From Pelagibacteraceae bacterium (GTDB lineage Bacteria > Pseudomonadota > Alphaproteobacteria > Pelagibacterales > Pelagibacteraceae): a stretch of 50,601 nucleotides of DNA. This document shows positions 49,730 to 50,601 of this stretch, piece after piece. Each line of letters starts with the position of its first letter. Position 1 is the first letter of the stretch. The notes beneath the pieces are model-generated. The model did no database searches, was not told the DNA's origin, and saw nothing but the letters and a program-made list of their open reading frames with translations. The DNA lies in the NCBI GenBank assembly GCA_008638125.1, contig VTPM01000003.1, forward strand, positions 1-50,601, given 5' to 3'. A program made the position numbers and the translations under genes.

Positions 49730-50601
49730 ATGAGTGATTTTATAGTTTATACGCATGAGGCCTGTTTAAAAAAAGATAATGGTACTGGACATCCCGAAAG
49801 AAAAGAAAGACTTGAGACAATATTAAGCTCAATTAAGCAGATTAAAGGTTTAAACATTGAAATTAAAAGCGCACCCCAAGCCACCCTGGATGTAATTGAT
49901 TATGTTCACCCTAAGAAATATGTTGAAGAAATATTTTCAAAAATACCAAAAGAAGGTTTAATTGGTGTTGAACAAGAACCGTATGCAGATACTTTATTAT
50001 GTCCACATAGCAAGGAAGCTATATTACGAGCTTGTGGTTCTGGAATTGCAGCAGCAGACGATTTAATTAAGTTTAATAAAAAAATTTTTTGTGCTGTAAG
50101 ACCACCCGGACATCACGCAGAGACTGTAAGAGCAAATGGATTTTGTTTTATTAATAATATTGCTGTTACCGCAAGATACTTACAAAAAAAATATTCAGTC
50201 GGTAAAATTGCCATAATAGATTTTGATGTTCATCATGGTAATGGAACTCAAGAGATATTTTATAAGGATCCATCTGTCGCATATGGTTCCATCCATGAAT
50301 TTCCATTATTTCCAGGTACTGGCGCTGAAAATGAAACTGGGGTTGGTAATATTTTTAATGCACCAGTTAAAGCTGGGACAAATGGTAGAGATTTTATTAA
50401 TATTTTAAATCAAAAAGTTTTAAACAAAATTGATAAATTTAAACCTGAAATAATTTTAATTTCTGCTGGTTTTGATGCACACGTAAGAGATCCATTAGCC
50501 CACATAAATGTAGAGTCAGAGCATTATTATGAAATGACAAAAAATATTACTGATCTTGCAAGTATTCACTGTAAAGGAAAAATAATTTCATTTCTTGAAG
50601 G
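49730..50601 (+). CDS. Histone deacetylase family protein (partial, cut by window end)
   Basis: Zinc hydrolase of the arginase/deacetylase fold acting on acetylated small molecules (polyamines or similar) or proteins; bacterial substrates vary. The ATG is at 49730. Motifs: TGHPERKERLETIL near the N terminus, the catalytic pair AVRPPGHHAE, GFCFINNIAVTARYL, the zinc ligands DFDVHHGNGTQ, SIHEFPLFPGTG, and SAGFDAHVRDPL near residue 245. About 290 residues are visible of a usual ~310, so only the C-terminal end is missing. It follows the MazG-like gene by six bases. Confidence 0.93.
   Translation, partial: MSDFIVYTHEACLKKDNGTGHPERKERLETILSSIKQIKGLNIEIKSAPQATLDVIDYVHPKKYVEEIFSKIPKEGLIGVEQEPYADTLLCPHSKEAILRACGSGIAAADDLIKFNKKIFCAVRPPGHHAETVRANGFCFINNIAVTARYLQKKYSVGKIAIIDFDVHHGNGTQEIFYKDPSVAYGSIHEFPLFPGTGAENETGVGNIFNAPVKAGTNGRDFINILNQKVLNKIDKFKPEIILISAGFDAHVRDPLAHINVESEHYYEMTKNITDLASIHCKGKIISFLE

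Overview
The window looks like a stretch of a streamlined, very AT-rich alphaproteobacterial chromosome, most likely SAR11 (Pelagibacterales) or a close relative. The reasons are: GC clearly low by eye (around 30 %, not counted), almost no intergenic DNA, many 4-30 nt gene overlaps, few Shine-Dalgarno sequences, lysine/asparagine/isoleucine-rich proteins, and alphaproteobacterial gene orders (carA next to yqeY-dnaG-rpoD; lpxC-bamD-ligA after the division cluster). The assignment is inferred from gene content, not from a database comparison. I see no insertion sequence, prophage, CRISPR array or clear intrinsic terminator.

Layout. 1-5728 (minus): an operon-like run uvrB - pteridine-reductase-like SDR - folB - uvrC - pgsA (pgsA cut by the window start), mixing nucleotide excision repair, folate synthesis and phospholipid synthesis. 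5771-9750: aspartate aminotransferase (+), trxB (-), then an ELM1-family protein, a 2OG-Fe(II) oxygenase-like protein and a tiny cysteine-rich desulforedoxin-like protein (+). 9747-14157 (minus): carB and carA, with a good promoter but no ATG start for carA. 14290-18459 (plus): yqeY-like gene, dnaG, rpoD (macromolecular synthesis operon), followed by a CAU-anticodon tRNA. 18563-19918 (minus): mlaA-mlaC for outer-membrane lipid transport. 20010-21137 (plus): an AmpD/AmiD-type amidase and the RNase P RNA.

21220-38804 is a complete division and cell wall (dcw) cluster on the plus strand: mraZ, ftsZ, rsmH, ftsL, ftsI, a fused murE-murF, mraY, murD, ftsW, murG, murC, murB, ddl, ftsQ, ftsA, with no gap above 18 nt, so probably one transcript of about 17.5 kb. 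It starts at a well-formed promoter whose -10 lies inside three 10-bp-spaced CCCA repeats that look like MraZ operator boxes. Two features stand out. ftsZ sits second in the cluster instead of between ftsA and lpxC, and FtsA has lost all recognisable ATP-binding loops while keeping a membrane-targeting C-terminal helix. lpxC, bamD and ligA follow.

42718-50601: pepP-like peptidase and a UvrD-type helicase (minus), an AsmA-like membrane protein (+), fumC (-), a MazG-like pyrophosphohydrolase (+) and a histone-deacetylase-family protein (+) cut by the window end. Together the genes support a minimal Gram-negative cell with peptidoglycan (meso-DAP type, from the MurE DNPR motif), lipid A (LpxC), BAM and Mla systems. 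The most notable points are the FtsA/FtsZ rearrangement, the MraZ operator/promoter overlap, the zinc-ligand-poor DnaG, the lipobox-less MlaA and the desulforedoxin-like mini-protein.
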